In this document: positions 26,159-34,927 of the stretch, one piece after another | Position numbering within the stretch: position 1 is the stretch's first letter | Layout: the number at the start of each line of letters is the position of its first letter | Source: Aquimarina sp. MMG016 | GTDB lineage: Bacteria > Bacteroidota > Bacteroidia > Flavobacteriales > Flavobacteriaceae | DNA: 64,000 nucleotides | Assembly (NCBI RefSeq): GCF_018100805.1 | Contig: NZ_JAGJEA010000018.1 | Span: 1-64,000 of the forward strand | Reading direction: 5' to 3' | Made by a program: the position numbers and the translations under genes | The notes under the pieces: generated by a model | Seen by the model: the letters and a program-made list of their open reading frames with translations, nothing else | What the model was told of the DNA's origin: nothing | Database searches by the model: none

Positions 26159-27694
26159 TTAGTCGATATCCCACCAAATGTTAGTAGACATTTCATCAGG
26201 TCCTTGTTGCTGAATTGCTTTATTTACATTTTCTGCATTACTCACTAACTCCGTTGATGAATATGGGAGCCTTCTAGGTACAATTCCATTATTAGGCTGG
26301 GTAACAAAAAACAACGCATTATCAGTTAAATCATCTATTAAGTTTGTTCTTCTTACTAAAGCCCAAGATTCATATCCATTGGTTAAGGCAGCCAACCAGC
26401 GTTGATTCCAAATCGACTCCAAGTTCTCTTGTGTACTACCTATTAGTTGCGCAATGGTTTCATTCATTATAAAATTATCTGCATCACCACTACTAACTCC
26501 CCAATATTCCATACTCGCTCGAATTCCCATTTGGTATAAGGTATTAGCATCTCCTCCATATCCAAGTACTGCTGCTTCTGCTTGCAGAAAATATGATTCT
26601 GCAGCGCTTACTACTTGAATTGGAGCTAATGATGCAACATCTGTAGTTGACAACCCAATAATCTTAGCCGATGGAATTGCCATATCTTCACGTACTGCTT
26701 GCGTTCTGGATCCTATAAATGAACCTCCATATCCACCATTTGGAGCTTGTTCTGCAACTTCAGAAAGTCTTGGGTCATTATTATCTTCTAAAAGAGAAAG
26801 ATACCGTTCTGTAAACACCCATTTTGGGCCTAAAGTTTCTCCAAAACCGTGGTAAATATCCTCAAAACCTCCATCTAGGTTAGATAACTCTAAAGGAGTA
26901 ACAGATCGTGGTAATAATGCCTGGCTGGATTCTTCTATCAAATCATCAGCAAGACATTCTGTAATAACAGCATCTATAAATGCCTGTTCTCCATCCTGGA
27001 TAAATGCATCTCTAGATCGCAAAGCCATTCGCAAGCGTAATGTATTAGCAAATGCTTTCCATTTCTGAGGATCTCCCGCATATAAATAATCTCCTTCATC
27101 ACCGCCAATAGCATTTGTAGCCGAACCTATAATATCAATTTGTGTTTTGAGGTCTTCAATAATGGCAGTATAAATATCTTTTTGAGTATTATACTGTGGT
27201 AGATTGTTTTGAGGAAGTAATTCTGCTACAGCGACATCACTGTAGGGTATATTACCAAAGATATCAGTCATTTTCTGATAAAACCAGGACATCATTATTC
27301 TTGCTACAGCAGCTCCATTCTGATCTCCCAAATCATTATAATTTACTAATAAATTCCTTAAATTCAAAGAGACTTTTTTATAAGAAGCATCAAATACAGC
27401 ATTAGTCCATCCTTGATTATTCTGGTATGCATCTGCCCCGAACCAGGAGGAAGTTACATTATAACTAAATTGATGTGAAAACTGTGACGTATAGATTAGA
27501 TTCCCTCTCCAGGTTACAAAACGAGGCTCGGCAAATTCAAAATATTGAACTCCTGCCATAATACCTTCGATACTTGCAGACTGTGGATCTACAGGATCTG
27601 AATTAATTTCTTCAAAATCTTGCGTGCACGATATAATACATAGTAAAGTCAGTATTAAAGCACTTTTTCTTGATATAGTGGATAATGATCGCAT
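26159..27694 (-). CDS. SusD/RagB-like glycan-binding lipoprotein, 511 aa
   Basis: A surface lipoprotein that binds oligosaccharides and caps the SusC channel. Seen: lipoprotein signal with lipobox around IISC (Cys23), then the helical TPR-rich body of the SusD-like 2 (PF12771) type, with segments such as GDPQKWKAFANTLRLRMALRS and SYFLQAEAAVLGY split over the middle and end. It starts 21 bases after the susC stop, and the two are surely co-transcribed. The context (hexosaminidase, NagB, chitinases) suggests that the ligand is chitin oligosaccharide. Confidence 0.93.
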   Translation of the reverse strand: MRSLSTISRKSALILTLLCIISCTQDFEEINSDPVDPQSASIEGIMAGVQYFEFAEPRFVTWRGNLIYTSQFSHQFSYNVTSSWFGADAYQNNQGWTNAVFDASYKKVSLNLRNLLVNYNDLGDQNGAAVARIMMSWFYQKMTDIFGNIPYSDVAVAELLPQNNLPQYNTQKDIYTAIIEDLKTQIDIIGSATNAIGGDEGDYLYAGDPQKWKAFANTLRLRMALRSRDAFIQDGEQAFIDAVITECLADDLIEESSQALLPRSVTPLELSNLDGGFEDIYHGFGETLGPKWVFTERYLSLLEDNNDPRLSEVAEQAPNGGYGGSFIGSRTQAVREDMAIPSAKIIGLSTTDVASLAPIQVVSAAESYFLQAEAAVLGYGGDANTLYQMGIRASMEYWGVSSGDADNFIMNETIAQLIGSTQENLESIWNQRWLAALTNGYESWALVRRTNLIDDLTDNALFFVTQPNNGIVPRRLPYSSTELVSNAENVNKAIQQQGPDEMSTNIWWDID

Positions 27695-27715
27695 ATTTAT
27701 GATCTTTTAGTTTTA

Positions 27716-30700
27716 TTAAAATGATACATTCATCTTGAATCCATGGCTTGTTGTACTAGGGAAACCAAAAAATTCAATTCCTGAAAAACTGGTGTTAAAT
27801 CCATTTTCCGGATCGAAATTAGGTGTGTCTTTATATAGAACTGCTAGATTTCTACCTATATAGCTTAATGATAATGTCTTTACTCCAATGCCTTTAAGCC
27901 AGCTACTATTTAGATTATAGGTCAAGGATACTTCGCGAAGTTTTACAAACGTAGCATCATATACCCAAGCTTCAGAGATAGTACCTAATCTGGTCCAATA
28001 TGCCTCTGGGTTCACACCTCTTTGTTGTATTTCTACAGGTAAGGTCCCATCTACTACAGCATTATCAGGAACCAGGATTCCTTGTCCTCCTGTAAAGAAT
28101 TCTCTTCCTTGTAATGTTCTTTCATCTGTTCCGTTAGTAGCAAGAGAGATATCTGAGAAAGAAAATATGTCTCCTCCAAATCTGGAATCTAATAATACTC
28201 CCAAGGTTAGATTTTTATACTTAAATGTATTTTGCCATCCTAATAAGAAATCCGGCGTTACATTTCCGATTACACCAAGATCACCCACAATTGGCAAACC
28301 ATCTGTATCATATACAATTCGACCTTGTTCATCTCTTTCGTAGGTAGAGCCAACCAAGTCACCATAAGGTTTTCCTTCTGAAGCAACTAATTGCACTACA
28401 TCGTTAAACTGCCTTGCTAAGACTTGCGTTGGTACTCTTTCTGCTAATTCAACTACTTCGGATTCATTTTTAGAAAAATTGACTGAAGTATTCCACGAAA
28501 ACTTCTCAGACTCTATTGGAATTGCATTAAGAGAAATTTCAACCCCAAAGTTTTTTACTAACCCCGCATTAATTATTCTAGATTCTGCACCATAAGATGG
28601 AGGTAAGGTAAGATCCAATATTTGATTTTCGGTTTCATTATTATAATATGTAGCATCTAGCGTCATTCTATTCCCAAAAAGGCGTGCATCAATACCAAAT
28701 TCATAAGTTGTAGATAATTCTGCCTCTAGATCAGGATTTGACAAATCTATCCCCGGAGCAGCCCCCTCTTCTGCACTAGGAATATTAGCGCCAAAGAAAA
28801 AGAAAGACTGGCCATTATACGTATTTGAGGATATATTGTACGTATTTCTTAATCTATAGGGTTCTGTAGCATTACCAACTTTTGCATAACTAGCCCTTAG
28901 TTTTAAATAACTTAGAATTTTGCTATTGGTATTAAAGGCATCAGTGGCTACAAAACTTGCACCAACAGAAGGATAGAAAAAAGATGCATTATCAATTGGT
29001 AGTGTAGAACTCCAATCATTTCTACCGGTAACTTCTAAAAATGCATAGTTCTTATACCCCAAAGAAAATGATCCAAAAACTGAATTAGATTTAGTTTCGG
29101 CTATATCCGTAGTTACATTTTTATTAGAAAAATTGTCAATCGCAAAAAGTCCGGGAACTAATATATTTTCTCCGGTAGCTCTTGTTAACTTAAAGAAATC
29201 TGTTGCTTGGCTTAACCCCGCTGTTAATCCTAAAGATACATTGGATATGATTTCATTTTTATCAAAGTTCAATAAGAAATCATAATTATTTATAGTAGTA
29301 GTTGATGTAAGATCTATCATCCCTCCATTAGGTCTAACATTAAATGCGCCATCAGGTTGAAAAACAAGAGCATTAGCATTACTCTGATCTTGAGAAATAC
29401 GTAAAGAAGCTAAAAGTTCATCTGTAATGTTATAATCTAATTTTAGTAGCCCTAAATACCGATCCTTTTTATCGGTATTAAGTTTTGTTAATGCAGCATA
29501 ATAAGGATTTTGGATAAAAGCACCATTCCAATTATTAGGTGCTCCATCCTCATTGATAAAATTATTTCTTAGTAAGGCATTAGAAATATTTCTAGGTCTA
29601 AAAGCTAGATTTTTGACCGAATTTGCTTGCCCATCAGTTAGATCTGGCCTATTCTCAGCATTAGATCTGATATAATCTATTTTTCCTGTAAGTTTTAATC
29701 GCTTAGAGATATCTAATCCGGCTTTGAGGCTAAAATTATGTCTGTCATACCCACTACCTGGTAAAATAGATTCATTGTCCAGATATGAATATGAAAATCG
29801 ATAATTAGCTTTTTCTAACCCCTGTGCCACAGCAACAGAATTAATGATGGTATATCCTAATCTATAATAATCTTTAAAATCATTATCATCGGCACTATAA
29901 GCAGCTGTTCCAACCCCATCAAACCGTTCTCTCTGTGAGCCATCTAATCTAGGTCCCCAGCTAGTTCCTACACTTGTATCATACACCAATTCGTTAGCTC
30001 CGGTATCAAATCTACCTTGTCCATATTCATTTTGAAATTTAGGAGCAACTAGTATATCATCCAAAGTGATTGAAGTACTAAAATCTACCTGAACTTTTCC
30101 TGTATTTCCATTCTTGGTAGTAATTAATACCACTCCATTAGCACCTCGATATCCATATAACGCAGTTGCATTACCACCTTTGAGAATATTAATAGATGCA
30201 ATATCTTCGGCATTGATATCTGATAAGGCGTTACCATAATCGATACCTCCATCAAAACCTCCTTGTCCTAAACCACCATTATCTACAATTACTCCATCAA
30301 TGACTATTAATGGCTGATTATCTGGTGACAATGAGGCAATCCCTCTAATTACAATACTAGAAGAACCGGCGACCCCTGTACCATTTTGATTGATTTGAAC
30401 ACCTGTTGCCCTACCCGATAGTGCATTGGTTACGTTTACCGTTTTTACATTACTTACATCTTCTCCTTGTACTGTTTGTATAGAATACCCTAGTTTTTTT
30501 GCTTCTCGTTTGATTCCATAAGCTGTAACCACAACATCTTCAAGTTGTTCTAGATTCTCTTCCATAGATACATCAATTATGTCTAATGTGCCGACAGTCA
30601 CCGCAACTGGTGCAAGTCCTACATAACTAAACTCCAATACTTCTCCAACAGAAGCATTAATCTCATATCGCCCATCAAAATCTGTTTGTACTCCTTTGGA

Positions 30701-30853
30701 TGTTCCTTTTACAATAACATTAACTCCTGGTAGTGGAACTGAAGTTTGCCCCTTAGAAGTTACTGTCCCCGAAATTGCTTTTTCCTGCGCTTTTACTTGT
30801 TCTATCATCAAAAAAGATAAAAAAACAGAAAAAATTAAAATACTTTTTCTCAT
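27716..30853 (-). CDS. SusC/RagA-family TonB-dependent outer-membrane transporter, 1045 aa
   Basis: An outer-membrane importer powered by TonB. Order: signal peptide (1-22, ending VKAQ); carboxypeptidase-D-like regulatory domain (about 26-110) with GVNVIVKGTSKGVQTDFDG; plug domain (about 115-245) with the SusC signature YGYRGANGVVLITTKNG; 22-strand barrel to the C-terminal aromatic residue (Phe1045). The size is usual for SusC. It heads the leftward run susC-susD-nagB-GH20 and is divergent from the LytS/LytTR pair. The substrate is inferred to be chitin oligomers from its neighbours. Confidence 0.95.
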   Translation of the reverse strand: MRKSILIFSVFLSFLMIEQVKAQEKAISGTVTSKGQTSVPLPGVNVIVKGTSKGVQTDFDGRYEINASVGEVLEFSYVGLAPVAVTVGTLDIIDVSMEENLEQLEDVVVTAYGIKREAKKLGYSIQTVQGEDVSNVKTVNVTNALSGRATGVQINQNGTGVAGSSSIVIRGIASLSPDNQPLIVIDGVIVDNGGLGQGGFDGGIDYGNALSDINAEDIASINILKGGNATALYGYRGANGVVLITTKNGNTGKVQVDFSTSITLDDILVAPKFQNEYGQGRFDTGANELVYDTSVGTSWGPRLDGSQRERFDGVGTAAYSADDNDFKDYYRLGYTIINSVAVAQGLEKANYRFSYSYLDNESILPGSGYDRHNFSLKAGLDISKRLKLTGKIDYIRSNAENRPDLTDGQANSVKNLAFRPRNISNALLRNNFINEDGAPNNWNGAFIQNPYYAALTKLNTDKKDRYLGLLKLDYNITDELLASLRISQDQSNANALVFQPDGAFNVRPNGGMIDLTSTTTINNYDFLLNFDKNEIISNVSLGLTAGLSQATDFFKLTRATGENILVPGLFAIDNFSNKNVTTDIAETKSNSVFGSFSLGYKNYAFLEVTGRNDWSSTLPIDNASFFYPSVGASFVATDAFNTNSKILSYLKLRASYAKVGNATEPYRLRNTYNISSNTYNGQSFFFFGANIPSAEEGAAPGIDLSNPDLEAELSTTYEFGIDARLFGNRMTLDATYYNNETENQILDLTLPPSYGAESRIINAGLVKNFGVEISLNAIPIESEKFSWNTSVNFSKNESEVVELAERVPTQVLARQFNDVVQLVASEGKPYGDLVGSTYERDEQGRIVYDTDGLPIVGDLGVIGNVTPDFLLGWQNTFKYKNLTLGVLLDSRFGGDIFSFSDISLATNGTDERTLQGREFFTGGQGILVPDNAVVDGTLPVEIQQRGVNPEAYWTRLGTISEAWVYDATFVKLREVSLTYNLNSSWLKGIGVKTLSLSYIGRNLAVLYKDTPNFDPENGFNTSFSGIEFFGFPSTTSHGFKMNVSF

Positions 30854-31092
30854 TTAAATTAAGATTGATTTGTTGATTTATTGAGTTTTAAAGGTTTCAG
30901 GAATAAATGTTAAAAAGAAATTAAATATCTAAACAACATAAAAAAAACAACAAACAACATGTTTCAACATACTAACGTTTTTCTTAAAAACAACATTTTA
31001 AAATATTATGACAAGTATTTTGTTTTTGATTAAAAAAACACATAATTTTTTCACGTTTTTTAACAATTTATCATAAAAAACAATAAAACACT
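30854..31092. promoter_or_regulatory. Divergent regulatory region with spaced CAACAT direct repeats
   Basis: Very A/T-rich region between susC and the sensor kinase gene. CAACAT occurs four times, at 30934, 30955, 30965 and 30991, with the first two copies 21 bases apart and set in AACAACAT. LytTR regulators are known to bind direct repeats about 21 bases apart, so this is a candidate operator for the regulators at 32139 and 21175. The match to the published LytTR consensus is only partial. Confidence 0.4.
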
Positions 31093-32142
31093 ATGTCTAA
31101 CAGAATACTAAAATCTGATACTTACCAAATCCCAGTGAGGTACCATTTTATCTTTTGGACGGGGTATTTTTTGATTAACTTTATTCGCTGGGGAAGCTAC
31201 TTTGATGATTATGTATATTCTTTAAAGTCTAATATTGTAGAATTTAGTTTACATATTATTATTACTTATTTTCATATATACTACCTCATTCCCAGACTAG
31301 TACTAAAAAAGAAAATAGCCTTATATTTTGTTGCTATTATTGGTACACTCGCATTAGTATATGTGGCAAGAACGTGGCTTAATTTATTATTAGTTACCAG
31401 CAATATCTGGCCTGAAGCTATTGGAAATCAAAAGGCGTTTAGTTTCAATCATATTGTTGCAGTTACTATTGGGGAGATATATGTTGTGGCATTAGTCACC
31501 GCAATAAAGTTAACCATAGATTGGATTGCAGAAAGAAAAAAAAATGCATCACTTAAGCAATTACAGCTTCAAACAGAGTTAAAATATCTTAAGTCACAAA
31601 TACAACCTCATTTTTTCTTTAATACCTTAAACAGTTTATACTACCTTACTATGGAAAAGTCTGAAAAAGCTCCTGATGTAGTTTTAAAACTGTCCGAGAT
31701 TATGCAGTATGTTTTATATGATGTAAAAGAACCCCAAATAGGTTTATTAAATGAGATCAATTATATCCAAAGCTATCTGGAACTAGAGCGTTTAAGACAT
31801 GGAGAGAAGGTTACATCAGAAATACAAATCAAAGGTAACATTGACGATATAGTGATTCCTCCATTATTGTTATTACCTTTTATCGAAAACTGTTTTAAAC
31901 ATGGAAGTAAAAACAATGACTCGGTAGCACTGGATATTCATTTTGAAAATGCAAAAGATGAAGAACTTATATTTACTGCTAAAAACAATTTCAATACTAA
32001 TAATACCAATGAAAAAAAACACGGAATAGGAATCGAAAATGTAAGAAGGCGCCTGGAGTTATTATATAAAAATAATTACTCTTTAGAAACCAAAATTATA
32101 GATAACACATTTAATGTGTTGCTAAAAATCCCTTTATTATGA
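31093..32142 (+). CDS. LytS-type sensor histidine kinase (PF06580), 349 aa
   Basis: A membrane kinase. Four hydrophobic segments fill about residues 15-145, with no large extracytoplasmic domain. The PF06580 phospho-acceptor region KSQIQPHFFFNTLNSLYYL (His173) follows, and then the ATPase with the N-box PFIENCFKHG and a G-box GIGIENVRRRLE. Its stop overlaps the ATG of the LytTR regulator by 4 bases, so they form a two-component pair with translational coupling. Being divergent from susC, it is likely to sense a signal linked to the transport of chitin products. The cue itself cannot be read from sequence. Confidence 0.93.
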   Translation: MSNRILKSDTYQIPVRYHFIFWTGYFLINFIRWGSYFDDYVYSLKSNIVEFSLHIIITYFHIYYLIPRLVLKKKIALYFVAIIGTLALVYVARTWLNLLLVTSNIWPEAIGNQKAFSFNHIVAVTIGEIYVVALVTAIKLTIDWIAERKKNASLKQLQLQTELKYLKSQIQPHFFFNTLNSLYYLTMEKSEKAPDVVLKLSEIMQYVLYDVKEPQIGLLNEINYIQSYLELERLRHGEKVTSEIQIKGNIDDIVIPPLLLLPFIENCFKHGSKNNDSVALDIHFENAKDEELIFTAKNNFNTNNTNEKKHGIGIENVRRRLELLYKNNYSLETKIIDNTFNVLLKIPLL

Positions 32143-32861
32143 CGACTACATGCATAATTATAGATGATGAACCCTTCGCTATAAAGATCATTGAATCACA
32201 TCTGGCTTCTTTTAAAAACATTGAACTCCGGGGTTCATTTAGTAACCCAATAGAAGCTCTGGAAATACTGGAAGAAGGTAATATAGATGCTGTTTTTTTA
32301 GACATTAATATGCCTGGAATGAACGGATTAGACTTTATAAAAAACAGTATGCACGATTACCAGATTATTATCACTACTGCATACAGAGAATATGCAGTAG
32401 AAAGTTTTGAACTGGATGTACTGGATTATTTGGTAAAACCTATACCATTTAACCGTTTTCTAAAAACCATAAATAAACTAAATCAAACTATCAATCAAAA
32501 CCAATCTAAAAATGGTCAATACTCCAATAAAGAACCTTTTATTTTCTTAAAAGTTGATAAAAAACTAGTCAAAATCCTTCTTAAAGATATCTTATATATT
32601 GAGAGTCTTAAAGATTATATTAAGGTGATTACTGTACAAGGCAAATATCTTGTGCATAAATCATTAACGGGTATCACAGAAGAATTACCAAGTTCTAATT
32701 TTATTCGGGTACACCGGTCCTACACCATTGCCATAGATAAAATTAAATCTGTAGAAGGTAATCTGATAGAAATAGATGCTAATAGAATTCCTATTGGACG
32801 TAACTATGTAAAACTCGTAAAGGAAATCATTTTTAGTAACAACAAAGACATTCACATTTAA
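32139..32861 (+). CDS. LytTR-family response regulator, 240 aa
   Basis: Partner of the kinase at 31093. The receiver has IDDE (8-11) and phospho-acceptor Asp55 in FLDINMP; the LytTR DNA-binding domain covers about 130-235 with DILYIESLKDYIKV and IPIGRNYVK. It overlaps the kinase gene by 4 bases and is followed after 14 bases by the sodium:solute symporter, so all three are probably one transcript. It is similar along its length to the regulator at 21175-21909. Probable targets are the symporter operon and the divergent susC promoter. Confidence 0.94.
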   Translation: MTTTCIIIDDEPFAIKIIESHLASFKNIELRGSFSNPIEALEILEEGNIDAVFLDINMPGMNGLDFIKNSMHDYQIIITTAYREYAVESFELDVLDYLVKPIPFNRFLKTINKLNQTINQNQSKNGQYSNKEPFIFLKVDKKLVKILLKDILYIESLKDYIKVITVQGKYLVHKSLTGITEELPSSNFIRVHRSYTIAIDKIKSVEGNLIEIDANRIPIGRNYVKLVKEIIFSNNKDIHI

Positions 32862-32875
32862 AAACAATCATTTTA

Positions 32876-34816
32876 ATGATCACACTATCAACTCTAGATC
32901 TCATTCTTATTTTTTCTTTTTTTGCTATCACTTTAATCATAGGTATTTGGGTTTCCAAAACATCCGGAAAAAATACCAGCGAATTCTTCTTGTCCGGTAG
33001 AAATATGCCTTGGTGGCTCTTAGGGCTATCTATGGTAGCCACAACATTTTCTACGGATACTCCTAATCTCGTAACGGACATTGTTCGCAAAGGAGGGGTT
33101 TCAGGAAATTGGGCTTGGTGGGCTTTCTTAATCACAGGATTATTAACGGTATTTGTGTATGCAAAACTCTGGAGAAAATCTAATGTGAATACTGATATCG
33201 AATTTTATGATCTTCGTTATGGAGGTAAGCCCGCACATTTCTTGAGAGGTTTCAGAGCAGTATATCTAGGAGTTATTTTTAATATACTGGCAATGTCTGG
33301 TGTAACACTAGCAGCAATCAAAATAGGACAAGTAATGTTGGGATTAACCGCTTTAGAAACCGTAGGGATTGCTTCTGTAGTCACAGTTATTTTTAGTGCA
33401 GTAGGAGGTTTTAAAGGTGTGGTGTATACTGATTTTGTATTATTCTTTACAGCATTGATTGGTGCTATTGGAGCCGCATATTATATTGTTAACTTACCAG
33501 AAGTTGATGGTGTTGCTAATTTAATTACACATCCACAGGTAGCAGATAAGATTTCTTTACTTCCTGATTTCAACAACACAGAATTGTTGATCACATTATT
33601 GATCATACCTTTAGCTGTGCAATGGTGGAGTTCTTGGTATCCTGGAGCTGAACCTGGTGGTGGTGGATATATCGCTCAGCGAATGCTTGCAGCTAAAGAT
33701 GAGAACCATGCTATTGGCGCTACCTTTTTCTTTAACATCATGCATTATGCAATACGCCCGTGGCCTTGGATTTTAGTTGCATTAGCTTCATTGGTACTGT
33801 ATCCTATGGATGATACAAATACCATGGAAGCCGCTAAGTACAACTATATCGAAATGCAGAAAGTGGCAGAAACCAGAGAACTTAGTGATACAGAACAAGA
33901 ACAATTCGATGCATATTATTTTGCTTCAGAAGGACTTACCGCTATTCGCAAAGCTTTTCCAGAAGATAAAGTGCAAAAAGATAAAATCGGTCACGACCTG
34001 GCATATTCTGCAATGCTAACACGATTACCATCAGGATTATTAGGTATTGTACTAGCTTCATTAATAGCAGCATTTATGTCCACAATATCGACACATCTCA
34101 ACTGGGGTTCTTCTTATATCGTTAATGATTTTTATACGCAACAGGTCAATAAAAATGCTTCAGAAAAGGAACTGGTGATGGTTGGTAGAATTTCTACTGC
34201 TATTTTGATGGTATTAAGTGCTGTCCTAGCGTTACTACTCACCAATGCCAAACAGATATTTGACTATATCATTATGTTTGGTGCCGGTACAGGACTCATT
34301 TTTATACTTAGATGGTTTTGGTGGCGTATTAATGCCTGGAGTGAAATCTCTGCTATGTTCGCCTCTGGTATTGTCTCCATTATTTTTAACCTAGATTCTG
34401 TAAACCTGGCTCTATTTCAGGAAGGAATGCTTCCGGGTTGGTCAAAATACCCTATTGTTGTAGGCATTACTACCATCATATGGCTTACAGTCACTTTTTT
34501 AACGAAACCCGAAGATGATAACATCTTATTCGATTTCTATAAAAAAATTCAGCCTGGTGGCCCGGGGTGGAAAACGATCCTCCAAAGTGCAGAAAAACAG
34601 CAGATCAATATCAAAACAGATTTTAGTCAATGGAGTGTTCCTTCCGGAATTCTGGCTATGTTAGTAGGTTGTGTATTGATCTATGGGGTGCTTTTTGCGG
34701 CAGGATATTGGATCTACGGCGAATATACATTTGCAACAATTTTAACTATAGTTGTCATTACAGCTACATACATTTTAAGTAAGTTGTGGAAAAAGATCAG
34801 AAGTAGTATTTTGTAA
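32876..34816 (+). CDS. Sodium:solute symporter (SSS family), 646 aa
   Basis: An inner-membrane Na+-coupled carrier with about 14 hydrophobic segments. Seen: the first helix, then SGKNTSEFFLSGRNMPWWL, the conserved early SSS motif; VGGFKGVVYTDF; and LIAAFMSTISTHLNWGSSY, the region holding the sodium site in this family. A hydrophilic insert (about residues 312-370) separates two helices, and the C-terminus has two further helices. Bacteroidota SSS carriers with this length transport sugars, amino acids or sialic acid. Following a LytTR regulator and facing susC suggests uptake of GlcNAc or chitobiose, which is inference. A 111-base gap separates it from the M1 peptidase gene. Confidence 0.92.
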   Translation: MITLSTLDLILIFSFFAITLIIGIWVSKTSGKNTSEFFLSGRNMPWWLLGLSMVATTFSTDTPNLVTDIVRKGGVSGNWAWWAFLITGLLTVFVYAKLWRKSNVNTDIEFYDLRYGGKPAHFLRGFRAVYLGVIFNILAMSGVTLAAIKIGQVMLGLTALETVGIASVVTVIFSAVGGFKGVVYTDFVLFFTALIGAIGAAYYIVNLPEVDGVANLITHPQVADKISLLPDFNNTELLITLLIIPLAVQWWSSWYPGAEPGGGGYIAQRMLAAKDENHAIGATFFFNIMHYAIRPWPWILVALASLVLYPMDDTNTMEAAKYNYIEMQKVAETRELSDTEQEQFDAYYFASEGLTAIRKAFPEDKVQKDKIGHDLAYSAMLTRLPSGLLGIVLASLIAAFMSTISTHLNWGSSYIVNDFYTQQVNKNASEKELVMVGRISTAILMVLSAVLALLLTNAKQIFDYIIMFGAGTGLIFILRWFWWRINAWSEISAMFASGIVSIIFNLDSVNLALFQEGMLPGWSKYPIVVGITTIIWLTVTFLTKPEDDNILFDFYKKIQPGGPGWKTILQSAEKQQINIKTDFSQWSVPSGILAMLVGCVLIYGVLFAAGYWIYGEYTFATILTIVVITATYILSKLWKKIRSSIL

Positions 34817-34927
34817 ACTATAAAACTAGTAGATTTCATATACAAGTATATATCGAGGGTGTAAAGTCACGTATCAGGAATTATATATACATTAGCATCA
34901 ATACTATAGTTTGATAAAATACAATAC

